From positions 1 through 64,000 of the forward strand of contig NZ_JBEUWX010000002.1 of the NCBI RefSeq assembly GCF_041770905.1: DNA of 64,000 bases, in the 5' to 3' direction. Numbering within the stretch: the first letter of the stretch is position 1; the number at the start of each line of letters is the position of its first letter. The DNA comes from Propionivibrio hellwigii. GTDB taxonomy: Bacteria > Pseudomonadota > Gammaproteobacteria > Burkholderiales > Rhodocyclaceae. The notes under the pieces were generated by a model. That model was given only the letters and a program-made list of their open reading frames with translations. It did not search any database and had not been told where the DNA came from. Of this stretch, positions 53,181 through 61,369 are shown piece by piece. Both the position numbers and the translations under genes were made by a program.

Positions 53181-53685
53181 TGCACTGCCAGCAAGTTCGC
53201 CTGGGTGGGGCGTGTGAGAGGGAGCGCCCTGAAATCCTTATGGATAGGGCGTTTCAGGGCAATGGCCGGGCAGGTCGGGAATTGATGACCGACAAATGTA
53301 AACAACCGTCGGGCACAAAGCGCCCGACCTGTAGGAATTGCTTTTCCGCAACCCAAAAAAACAGGGCAGAAAACATAAAATGACCGGAGGCCCTTTAAAC
53401 ACAAGGGGTTCAGAGCATCAAAAAACATAAACTGGAATACTGCGCCCGATAAATAAATAGTTAGATGAACGGCCGTCGAACATAAATGCCCGACTTGCAA
53501 AATTCTTGCCCTGAAATTCCCGTGGATAAAGGTTCAAGGAGGGATTCAAGGAACCTGCCTTGAGATGCCCTATTTACAAGGGTTTCCAGGCGCCCCTTCG
53601 GAAATGGCCTGTCCACGCAGGGTTGCGGGCAGGTGTACGAGGTGTACGGCGCTGCGTTCTCTGCAAGGGCTGGCACCGGGGGGCT
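53181..53685. repeat. Spacer with divergent dispersed repeats
   Basis: Contains several degraded relatives of the intergenic repeat (GGATAGGGCGTTTCAGGGCA near 53240; TTGAGATGCCCTATTTACAA at 53560-53579 followed by GGGTTTCCAGG). No gene is supported, and no clear terminator for the nqr operon was found. Confidence 0.6.
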
Positions 53686-53910
53686 TCAGTGCGTTGAGCG
53701 GGGGGCGGCCGGGTCTTGCGCGTTATCGGCATTCCCTGCGCCGGCTCTGCATTTGCCGGGCGTACTGCCGCAGGCGCAAGCAGTGTCGAGGCCGACGTTG
53801 GCGAGGCCGCCGCAGGAACCGGCGATGGGCTTGCGGCCGGCCATGACGCCGACAGCCATGCCGGCGACGACGATGAGCAGGACGAGCAGGGCGAGTAGCC
53901 AGGTCAGCAT
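53686..53910 (-). CDS. nqrM: NQR maturation protein NqrM
   Basis: A 74-residue protein with one N-terminal membrane helix (MLTWLLALLVLLIVVAGMAV) followed by GRKPIAGSCGGLANVGLDTA and CACGSTPGKC. The GRKPIxGSCGGL sequence and cysteine cluster identify NqrM (DUF539), needed to insert the iron centre between NqrD and NqrE. It starts two bases after the apbE stop, last in the nqr operon. The C-terminal 18 residues are poorly conserved filler. Confidence 0.93.
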   Translation of the reverse strand: MLTWLLALLVLLIVVAGMAVGVMAGRKPIAGSCGGLANVGLDTACACGSTPGKCRAGAGNADNAQDPAAPRSTH

Positions 53911-53912
53911 GT

Positions 53913-55094
53913 TTATTCTCCGGTGGATGGAAAGCGGGCTTCAAAGGCCGGTGTAGCCTGGCTGTGAAAGCCATTAGACGTGCGGCTGACGAACAGTGCA
54001 GCCAGATTGTGCCGTTGCGCGTAATCCAGCCCGCGCGCCGGCCCCAGCGCCATAAGCAGGGTGGATAAGCCGTCGGCGTCCAGCGCACTTGGGGTAGCGA
54101 CGGTCACGGCGGCCAGATGATGGGTGACGGGGCGCAGGGTACGCGGGTCGATGACGTGTGACAGGCGTTGGCCGTTGACCTCGCGGTAGTGGCGATAATC
54201 GCCGGAGGTCGACAGTGACAGGCCATCGAGTACGACGATTTTCTGCGCCTGGCGTTGCTGATCGAGCGGCGCCTCGATGGCAACGCGCCAGGGCGAACCG
54301 TCCGGCTTTTTGCCGGCGCCGCGGATTTCGCCGGTGACTTCGACGAGGTAGTTGTGAATGCCGTATGTGGCGAGCAGATCGGCGATGCGATCGACCGCAT
54401 AGCCGGCGGCGATGCTGTTGAATTCGATGCTGATCGGCGCGTCCTTGCACAAGCGCGTGCCCTCAATGCGCAGGTGTTGCAGGCCAATACGCGGACGCAG
54501 GGCATCGAGTTCGGCCGGTGTGGGTTCTGCGAAATGGGCGGCCTGGCCTGGCCTGGGAGCGTCGGCCGTTTCTGTTTTCGATGGCGGAGCGTCCGACGGC
54601 GATTGGGCTGGCGTTTGCTGCTGGATAGTGGATAGGTCTGCGGGCAGGTCAGCGAGGGCGGCCTTGGGGCCGAATCCCCAGGCATCGAGTGCAGGCAACA
54701 GGGTGATGTCGAACGCGCCTTCGCCATCCGCGGCCAGTTGCTGTGCGTGCTGCGCCAGCTCAACGGCTTCGTTAGGCATTTCCATGCAGGTGCCGGCGGC
54801 GGCTGCATTGAAACGGGCAACGGCGGAATCATCCCGGTAAGTAGATACGGCGCTGTCCAGCTGCTGGAGCATGGCCTGGATCTGCGCATGAAGTACTGGC
54901 GCTTTGGGGGCGTCCTGCGCGCGAACGTAGCTGATCTGGTAGGTGCTGCCCATGGTCGGGCCGGAGAGATGTTCGATCTGAGACTGTTGCCGGCAGGCGG
55001 TGAGCAGAAACGGGGCTGTCAGTACGGCGAAGACGGGCAGCAGGACAAGGCACCGCCTTGCCACTGACTGTATTGATGAGCGGATTTGCCGCAT
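53913..55094 (-). CDS. apbE: FAD:protein FMN transferase ApbE
   Basis: Attaches FMN through a phosphoester to threonines of NqrB and NqrC. ATG 55094 gives a lipoprotein signal (FAVLTAPFLLTAC, Cys about 34) and avoids the overlap with nqrF made by the longer frame to 55187. Family motifs are GPTMGSTYQISYVRA, SISTSGDYRHYR-type LSLSTSGDYRHYREVNGQRL, SHVIDPRTLRPV and DGLSTLLMALGP. An Ala/Pro-rich insert (QQQTPAQSPSDAPPS) lies near residues 175-200. It lies between nqrF and nqrM, matching its job. Confidence 0.92.
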   Translation of the reverse strand: MRQIRSSIQSVARRCLVLLPVFAVLTAPFLLTACRQQSQIEHLSGPTMGSTYQISYVRAQDAPKAPVLHAQIQAMLQQLDSAVSTYRDDSAVARFNAAAAGTCMEMPNEAVELAQHAQQLAADGEGAFDITLLPALDAWGFGPKAALADLPADLSTIQQQTPAQSPSDAPPSKTETADAPRPGQAAHFAEPTPAELDALRPRIGLQHLRIEGTRLCKDAPISIEFNSIAAGYAVDRIADLLATYGIHNYLVEVTGEIRGAGKKPDGSPWRVAIEAPLDQQRQAQKIVVLDGLSLSTSGDYRHYREVNGQRLSHVIDPRTLRPVTHHLAAVTVATPSALDADGLSTLLMALGPARGLDYAQRHNLAALFVSRTSNGFHSQATPAFEARFPSTGE

Positions 55095-55143
55095 CGACCA
55101 CATTCTTCGCACCCGTTTGAGGCGGAGCCATACACTCCGCAGG

Positions 55144-56367
55144 TCAGCCGCCAAAATCATCCAGGAAGATACTGTCGCGTTCGACACCCAGATCGAGCAG
55201 CATCTTGATGACGGCAGCGGTCATCATGGGCGGGCCGCACATGTAAAACTCGCAGTCTTCGGGCGCGGGGTGATTCTTCAGGTAGTTTTCGTACAGCACG
55301 TTGTGGATGAAGCCGGTTGGTCCCGTCCAGTTGTCCTCCGGCAGCGGGTCGGAGAGCGCCAGCGTCCAGGTGAAATTGGGGTTTTCCGCCGCCAGTGTGT
55401 TGAATTCGTCGATGTAAAACGCTTCGCGCAGCGAACGTGCGCCGTACCAGAACGAAATTTTGCGTTGGCTGTGCAGGCGTTTGAGCTGGTCGAAAATGTG
55501 CGAGCGCATCGGCGCCATCCCCGCGCCGCCGCCGATGAAGATCATTTCGGCATTGGTGTTTCTGGCGAAAAACTCACCGAAAGGGCCGTACACCGTCACC
55601 TTGTCGCCGGGTTTCAGGTTGAATACCCAGGAGGACATCTTGCCGGGCGGGATGTCGTCCCGGTTAGGCGGGGGCGAGGCCACGCGGATATTGAACTTGA
55701 CGATGCCTTTTTCTTCCGGGTAATTGGCCATCGAGTAGGCGCGGATCGTGGTTTCTTCGACTTTGGAGACGAAGCGCCAGAGGTTGAATTTGTCCCAGTC
55801 GGCACGGTATTTCTCAGGGATGTCGAAGTCCTTGTAATACACGGTGTGTGGCGGGCATTCGAGCTGTACATAGCCACCGGCGCGGAAGTTTACATTTTCG
55901 CCTTCAGGCAGGCGCAGCGTCAGTTCCTTGATGAAAGTGGCGACGTTGGGGTTGGATTCGACCGTGCAGACCCATTTCTTGACACCGAACACCTCTTCCG
56001 GCACGCGGATTTTCATGTTCTGCTTGACCGCAGTCTGGCAGGAAAGACGCCAGCCTTCGGTGGCGTCCCGCCGGGTAAAGTGCGGCTCTTCGGTGGGCAG
56101 CATTTCGCCGCCGCCTTCTTCGACGATGCATTTGCATTGACCGCAGGTGCCGCCGCCGCCGCAGGCCGAGGAAAGAAAGATGTTTTTCGCCGCCAGCGTT
56201 TGCAGTAGCTTGCCGCCGGCGGGCACGGTAATCGTCCGCTCGCCGTTGATCTCGATATTGACATCGCCGCTGGAGACCAGTCTGGAACGGGCGAACAGGA
56301 TAATGACGACCAGTGACAGCACGATCGCCGTAAACATGACGACGCCCAGCAGGATTTCGGTATTCAT
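55144..56367 (-). CDS. nqrF: Na+-NQR subunit F
   Basis: The NADH-oxidising entry subunit. It has 407 residues: an N-terminal membrane helix (VMFTAIVLSLVVIILFA), a [2Fe-2S] domain with Cys-69, Cys-75, Cys-78 and Cys-110 (ACGGGGTCGQCKC), an FAD domain (RAYSMANYPEE) and an NADH domain (MIFIGGGAGMAPMRSHIFDQ). The end is DSIFLDDFGG, as usual. It lies 18 bases after nqrE. Confidence 0.97.
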   Translation of the reverse strand: MNTEILLGVVMFTAIVLSLVVIILFARSRLVSSGDVNIEINGERTITVPAGGKLLQTLAAKNIFLSSACGGGGTCGQCKCIVEEGGGEMLPTEEPHFTRRDATEGWRLSCQTAVKQNMKIRVPEEVFGVKKWVCTVESNPNVATFIKELTLRLPEGENVNFRAGGYVQLECPPHTVYYKDFDIPEKYRADWDKFNLWRFVSKVEETTIRAYSMANYPEEKGIVKFNIRVASPPPNRDDIPPGKMSSWVFNLKPGDKVTVYGPFGEFFARNTNAEMIFIGGGAGMAPMRSHIFDQLKRLHSQRKISFWYGARSLREAFYIDEFNTLAAENPNFTWTLALSDPLPEDNWTGPTGFIHNVLYENYLKNHPAPEDCEFYMCGPPMMTAAVIKMLLDLGVERDSIFLDDFGG

Positions 56368-56385
56368 CTCGCTTTGCCTTTCTCG

Positions 56386-56994
56386 TTACAGCTGCACGCC
56401 GGAAAACGACATGAACCCCAGCGCCATCAGGCCGATGGTGATAAAGGTGATGCCCAATCCCTGCAGGCCGGCAGGCACGTCGCTGTATTTGAGCTTTTCG
56501 CGGATCCCCGCCAACGCGACGATGGCCAGCGCCCAGGACAGGCCGGAACCGAAGCCATAGACGGCGCTTTCAGCCAGGTTGTAATCGCGTTCGACCATGA
56601 ACAGCGTACCGCCCATGATGGCGCAGTTCACCGTAATCAGCGGCAGGAATACGCCCAGCGCGTTGTAGAGGCTGGGCACGTATTTATCCAGCGTCATTTC
56701 CAGAATCTGCACGATGGCGGCGATGACGCCGATGTAAGAAAGCAGCCCCAGGAAACTCAGATCCACCTCCGGCAGTCCGGCCCAGGCCAGCGCACCGTCC
56801 TTTAGCAGGAACCGGAACAGCAGGTTGTTGGCCGGTACCGTGATGGCCTGTACGACGATGACGGCGATGCCCAGTCCGATGGCCGTTTGAATCTTCTTGG
56901 AAATGGCAATGAAGGTGCACATGCCCAGGAAAAAGGCGAGCGCCATGTTCTCGATGAACACGGAGCGGAAAAACAGACTCAGATAATGTTCCAT
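56386..56994 (-). CDS. nqrE: Na+-NQR subunit E
   Basis: Integral membrane subunit with six helices, 202 residues, opening MEHYLSLFFRSVFIENMALA. NqrD/E/RnfA-type features include FFLGMCTFIAISKKI and VNCAIMGGTLFMVERDYN, which hold the cysteines that bind the intramembrane iron centre shared with NqrD. It lies one base from nqrD and 18 bases from nqrF. Confidence 0.96.
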   Translation of the reverse strand: MEHYLSLFFRSVFIENMALAFFLGMCTFIAISKKIQTAIGLGIAVIVVQAITVPANNLLFRFLLKDGALAWAGLPEVDLSFLGLLSYIGVIAAIVQILEMTLDKYVPSLYNALGVFLPLITVNCAIMGGTLFMVERDYNLAESAVYGFGSGLSWALAIVALAGIREKLKYSDVPAGLQGLGITFITIGLMALGFMSFSGVQL

Positions 56995-56995
56995 T

Positions 56996-57664
56996 TCAGG
57001 CGCCCTCCCGGTCGCTGACTTGCGGCGCCAGCGTCCATGCCGGCGCTTCCACCTGGTCTTTCTTCCAGGTGCGCAAGGCCCAGATGATCAGGCCGATGAG
57101 GAAAAATGCCGAGGGTGGCAGCAAGAGCAGACCGTTGGGCACGTACCAGCCGCCGTCGTTGACAACGAGCAGGATCGTGACGCCGAACAGCTTGCCGGCG
57201 CCGAACAGTTCGCGGATAACGCCGAGCAGTATCAGCATGGCGCTATAACCCAGGCCGTTGCCAATACCGTCCCAGAATGACAGCGCCGGCGGATTGGCCA
57301 TGGCAAAGGCTTCGGCGCGCCCCATGACGATACAGTTGGTGATGATCAGGCCGACGAATACCGACAGCTGTTTGGACAGCGTGAACGCATAGGCTTTCAG
57401 GATCTGGTCGACGACGATGACCAGCGAGGCGATGATGACCATCTGCACGATCATGCGAATGGAACTGGGAATCTGGCTGCGGATCATCGAGATGAACAGG
57501 CTGGAAAACCCGGTGACCAGCGTCAGCGCAATCGACATGACCAGGGCGGTCTTGAGGTTGGAGGTGACGGCCAGCGCCGAGCAGATACCGAGAATCTGCA
57601 GACCGATCGGGTTGTTTTTGACGATGGGGTCGAGCAAGACTTCCTTGAGGGTGGGTTGTGCCAT
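56996..57664 (-). CDS. nqrD: Na+-NQR subunit D
   Basis: Membrane subunit paired with NqrE. It has 222 residues and six helices, with GLQILGICSALAVTSNLKTA and FVGLIITNCIVMGRAEAFAM holding the iron-centre cysteines. It ends with a charged extension (KKDQVEAPAWTLAPQVSDRE). Two bases separate it from nqrC and one base from nqrE, so it is translated as part of the operon. Confidence 0.96.
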   Translation of the reverse strand: MAQPTLKEVLLDPIVKNNPIGLQILGICSALAVTSNLKTALVMSIALTLVTGFSSLFISMIRSQIPSSIRMIVQMVIIASLVIVVDQILKAYAFTLSKQLSVFVGLIITNCIVMGRAEAFAMANPPALSFWDGIGNGLGYSAMLILLGVIRELFGAGKLFGVTILLVVNDGGWYVPNGLLLLPPSAFFLIGLIIWALRTWKKDQVEAPAWTLAPQVSDREGA

Positions 57665-57666
57665 GA

Positions 57667-58455
57667 TCAGTTCCCTCCTGCGCGCAGTTGAGCCAGATAC
57701 GGCCCAAAGCCCTGCGGCCCCAGCCAGAAGTTGAGCAGGTGGTTGACGCCGTTGCTGGTGAGTGTGGCGCCAGCCAGGCCATCCACCTGATGCACGGCGC
57801 GTGCGCTGTGGGGATCGACGCTGCCTTTGATAACAGTGATGTCGAATTTGCCCGCATCGTCAAAGGCTTCTTTGCCCGGCCACAGTGCTTTCCAGCGCGG
57901 GTTATCGACCTCTCCGCCCAGGCCGGGGGTTTCGGCATGCTGATAGAAGCCAAAACCAGCGATGGTTTTCAGGTCTTTCTTGAGCGCCATAAAACCGTGC
58001 AGCGTTGACCACAGGCCGTAGCCGCGCACCGGCAGAATGAGGGTTTCCAGTCCCTTGTCGCCCTCGACGAGATAGACCACCGTCTGGTTTTCACGGCGCT
58101 TGATCGAGGCGATGTCCTCGCTGCCGGTCAGCGCTTTCGATGCGGCCGGATTTTGTGCCGCCTTGAGCGGGTCGAAGCGGGCGGCATCCTGCGTATCGTC
58201 GTAACGACCGGTATTGAGATCGACGACACGCGCCTTGATCTTTTCGTTGTAAATACGCTTGACTTCAGCGGCTGACGCGTTGGCATTGGCCAGGCCGGCA
58301 ATGACCAGAATGTTGCGCTGTTTGTCGAGTTGCCGGTTAGCGATCTGCTCGGGCTTCAATCCGACGGCAGCGCCTGCCACGACCACCGAACACGCCAGAC
58401 AGACCATAAACGCCACACGCAGGGTGCGGCCCACGGATTCCTTCTGATCAGACAC
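57667..58455 (-). CDS. nqrC: Na+-NQR subunit C
   Basis: Carries a covalent FMN on the periplasmic side. An N-terminal anchor helix (LRVAFMVCLACSVVVAGAAV) leads to the FMN-binding domain with the modified threonine in DGLAGATLTSNGV (Thr-231). GFGFYQHAETPGLGGEVDNP is a family hallmark. It has 262 residues and its start overlaps nqrB by eight bases. FMN is expected to be added by the ApbE encoded downstream. Confidence 0.97.
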   Translation of the reverse strand: MSDQKESVGRTLRVAFMVCLACSVVVAGAAVGLKPEQIANRQLDKQRNILVIAGLANANASAAEVKRIYNEKIKARVVDLNTGRYDDTQDAARFDPLKAAQNPAASKALTGSEDIASIKRRENQTVVYLVEGDKGLETLILPVRGYGLWSTLHGFMALKKDLKTIAGFGFYQHAETPGLGGEVDNPRWKALWPGKEAFDDAGKFDITVIKGSVDPHSARAVHQVDGLAGATLTSNGVNHLLNFWLGPQGFGPYLAQLRAGGN

Positions 58456-59659
58456 GGCGAGCGGCCCTCCGTTTGATGTTTGCCTGTATGACGAAGTAGT
58501 CGATCAGCGGGGCAAACAGGTTGCCAAAGAGAATGGCGAGCATCATGCCTTCGGGGAAGGCGGGATTGATCACCCGGATCATCACCACCATGACGCCGAT
58601 CAACATGCCGAAAACCCATTTGCCGGTATTTGTCATGGCGGCAGAAACCGGGTCGGTCGCCATGAACATCATGCCGAAAGCGTAGCCGCCCAGCACGAGA
58701 TGCCAGTACCAGGGCAGAGCGAACAAGGGGTTGGTGGCGGAACCGATCGTGTTGAGCAGGGTGCTGAAGGCCATCATGCCGATCATGACGCCGGCCACAA
58801 TGCGCCAGGACGAGATGCGCATGATGAGCAGCGCGCCGCCGCCAATCAGGATGGCCAGCGTGCTGGTTTCGCCCATCGCCCCCGGCATGAAACCGAAGAA
58901 GGCGTCCGTCCAGCTCAGCCCGCCCTGAGTCAGTGCCGCAACGCCGCCGCCAGCAGCCCGGCTAAGCGCTGTGGCGCCGGCGTAGCCATCGACCACATTC
59001 CAGACGACATCGCCCGACATCGCCGCCGGATAGGCGAAAAACAGGAAAGCGCGGCCGGCCAGCGCCGGATTGATGAAATTTTTTCCGGTGCCGCCAAAGA
59101 CTTCCTTGCCCAGTACCACGCCGAAGCTGATGCCCAGCGCCACCTGCCACAACGGGATCGTCGGCGGCAGCGTCAGTGCGAACAGAATCGAGGTGCCAAA
59201 GAAGCCTTCGTTGACCTCATGACCGCGGATCGTGGCGAAGAGGATTTCCCAGGTGATGCCGACGGCGAAGGTCACGATGTAAACCGGCAGGAAGTACATC
59301 GCGCCCTGAACCATGTTGTCGTACACGCTGGCGGGATTGAAGCCGGCCAGCAGGCGGATCAGTTCGAAGCGCCAACCCGTTTGTGCGGCGAGCAGGTCGG
59401 GGTGCGCGGCGAATACCGTGTTGGCCTGATAGCCGATGTTCCACATGCCGAAGAACATGGCAGGGAACGTGCACAGCCATACCAGAATGATCATGCGCTT
59501 GAGGTCGAGACTGTCGCGCACATGCGAGGTGGTGCGGGTAACGCTGGCCGGGCGGTACAGGAAGGTGTCCATCGCCTCGTAAAAAGTATGCAGCTTTTCA
59601 TATTTGCTGCCTTTTTGTACATGGCGGCCCAGCGCGTCCATGAAAGATCGCAAGCCCAT
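58448..59659 (-). CDS. nqrB: Na+-NQR subunit B
   Basis: Large membrane subunit that forms the sodium path, binds riboflavin and carries covalent FMN. It has 403 residues and about ten helices. The FMN threonine is in DGYAGATALS (Thr-230), and GKEVFGGTGKNFINPALAGR, VNEGFFGTSILFALTLPPTI and MFMATDPVSAAMTNTGKW are characteristic. It lies two bases after nqrA. All residues expected at the FMN site are present. Confidence 0.97.
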   Translation of the reverse strand: MGLRSFMDALGRHVQKGSKYEKLHTFYEAMDTFLYRPASVTRTTSHVRDSLDLKRMIILVWLCTFPAMFFGMWNIGYQANTVFAAHPDLLAAQTGWRFELIRLLAGFNPASVYDNMVQGAMYFLPVYIVTFAVGITWEILFATIRGHEVNEGFFGTSILFALTLPPTIPLWQVALGISFGVVLGKEVFGGTGKNFINPALAGRAFLFFAYPAAMSGDVVWNVVDGYAGATALSRAAGGGVAALTQGGLSWTDAFFGFMPGAMGETSTLAILIGGGALLIMRISSWRIVAGVMIGMMAFSTLLNTIGSATNPLFALPWYWHLVLGGYAFGMMFMATDPVSAAMTNTGKWVFGMLIGVMVVMIRVINPAFPEGMMLAILFGNLFAPLIDYFVIQANIKRRAARRV

Positions 59660-59661
59660 GA

Positions 59662-61011
59662 TCAGCCCTCCTTTTCGATGCGGGTCAAGATGTCCCGCAA
59701 AATCGGGCCATATTCATACTTGCCGGAACAGGTGTAGGTGCATAACGCCAGGTCTTCTTCGTCCAACTCCAGACAGCCGAGCTTTTGCGCCATTTCGGTG
59801 TCACCGATGATGAGATAGCGCAGCAGCTGCGTCGGCAGAATATCGAGCGGCATGACGGCCTCAAAATTGCCAATCGGCAGCATGGCGCGCGGGCTGCCGT
59901 TGGTTGTCGTTGTCAGCGCCAGCGGCCGCCGCCCGAGCAGGCAGGAGAGAAACGATTTGGAGACCGAATGCTTGTTGGCGCCCAGGCGCATGTAATGCAT
60001 CATCTCGCGCTCCCTGCCTTCACGCAGACAGCTTACTTGTAGGTGGTAGCGGCCGAGGAAGGCATACGGCCCTTGTGCCGTGCGCCCGCCAAAAAGCGAG
60101 CCGGAAACGATCCGGTTATCGTCGCCTTCAAGCGCGCCTGCCGTCAGTTCCAGCAGATTGGCGCCCAGCCGCGTACGCAGCAGGCGCGGGTTCTTGACCA
60201 CCGGGCCGCCCAGCGCCACGATGCGCTCGGTCCACAGCCGTCCGCTGGCAAACAGCTTGCCGATGGCGATGACGTCCTGATAGCCGATATGCCAGACGGT
60301 GCGCTCAATGCCGACCGGCTGCAGGAAGTGGATATGCGTGCCCGGCAGACCGGCCGGGTGCGGGCCTTCAAAACTCTCTGTGGTCACGCCGGGCAGATCT
60401 TCACCGGGCAACGGTGCGCCGGGCGCTTTGCACAAAAAAACGGACGCTAGCCGCAACAATACGCGCAGGCCGCGCTGAAAATCGTCAGCGTGTGCGGCGA
60501 TGATGGGTGCAGGATCAGCGGCCAGCGGATGCGTGTCGATGGCGGTGACAAAAATCGACGCCGGCGTCGCATCGACCGCCGGGATCTTGCTGAACGGGCG
60601 CGTGCGCAGTGCCGCCCACAAGCCGCTGTGTTGCAGGTGAGTGCGCACCTGGGCGGTTTCCAGCGTGTCGATCCGGGCATCGTCAAAACGCTCGAAGGTC
60701 AAGGCGTCGTCCTCGCCGGCGTTTTCGTCGATATCGATGACGACTGATTGCAGCACACGGCGTGCGCCGCGATGGATGGCGCTGACGATGCCTGTTGCGG
60801 GGGCGGTGATCTGTACGCCCGGTTGATTCTTGTCGGCAAACAGCGGTTGTCCAAGCTTCACGCGGTCGCCCACCTGTACGGCCATCGTCGGCTTGAGGCC
60901 GTGGTAATCCGCCCCGATGACGGCAACGCTGTGCACGACGGGGGTATCGTCGATCTGCTGTCTGGGGGCGCCGGCAATCGGCAGATCCAGGCCGCGTTTG
61001 ATTTTATGCAT
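59662..61011 (-). CDS. nqrA: Na+-NQR subunit A
   Basis: Cytoplasmic subunit involved in quinone reduction. It has 449 residues, opening MHKIKRGLDLPIAGAPRQQI, with TDGSHPAAL-type VTTESFEGPHPAGLPGTHIH and VWHIGYQDVIAIGKLFASGR. The end ALCTYTCSGKYEYGPILRDI resembles RnfC-type folds without iron-sulfur sites. It is first in nqrABCDEF-apbE-nqrM, and a 358-base spacer upstream should hold the promoter. Confidence 0.97.
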   Translation of the reverse strand: MHKIKRGLDLPIAGAPRQQIDDTPVVHSVAVIGADYHGLKPTMAVQVGDRVKLGQPLFADKNQPGVQITAPATGIVSAIHRGARRVLQSVVIDIDENAGEDDALTFERFDDARIDTLETAQVRTHLQHSGLWAALRTRPFSKIPAVDATPASIFVTAIDTHPLAADPAPIIAAHADDFQRGLRVLLRLASVFLCKAPGAPLPGEDLPGVTTESFEGPHPAGLPGTHIHFLQPVGIERTVWHIGYQDVIAIGKLFASGRLWTERIVALGGPVVKNPRLLRTRLGANLLELTAGALEGDDNRIVSGSLFGGRTAQGPYAFLGRYHLQVSCLREGREREMMHYMRLGANKHSVSKSFLSCLLGRRPLALTTTTNGSPRAMLPIGNFEAVMPLDILPTQLLRYLIIGDTEMAQKLGCLELDEEDLALCTYTCSGKYEYGPILRDILTRIEKEG

Positions 61012-61369
61012 CGTTGTGTAGTCCGCTTTTCGTAGGATAAACCGGAGTTACGAAGTTGCCCTAAATGTCATGCGACGTACTGCCTGCCCGTCCTGGCCTG
61101 TCTTGGGCTAAGGGCGTCGCAATGCAGGGCGCAGCGTACCGCCGGAAAAACAAAACCTTTGATTCTCAGAAAACCTGTTTTTTTGCATGTTTCCCAACCC
61201 GCATTGGGGCATATTCGCGGGCGGCCAATTATAGCTGGAAAACCCGCTATGGATGTGCTGGAAATAGCAGCGTTGCCCGCCATGCTTCATAGCGTACAAC
61301 ACACTGTCGTTGTGCATGAAAGATATACGATGGTACGGTCGCTGCATGATGCGGAAATGGCCTGCTTCT
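61012..61369 (-). promoter_or_regulatory. Upstream region of the nqr operon with a possible -10
   Basis: No gene is present. On the minus strand TATAAT lies at 61233-61228 (CCAGCTATAATTGG), about 217 bases before nqrA, but the -35 side is weak. An A/T-rich stretch (GCAAAAAAACAGG) follows. The region also separates nnr from nqrA on the same strand, so read-through cannot be excluded. Confidence 0.4.

Noticed and set aside
61068..61347. Short frames in the nqr upstream spacer
   Set aside because: No ribosome sites, no domains, and the position suits a promoter region.
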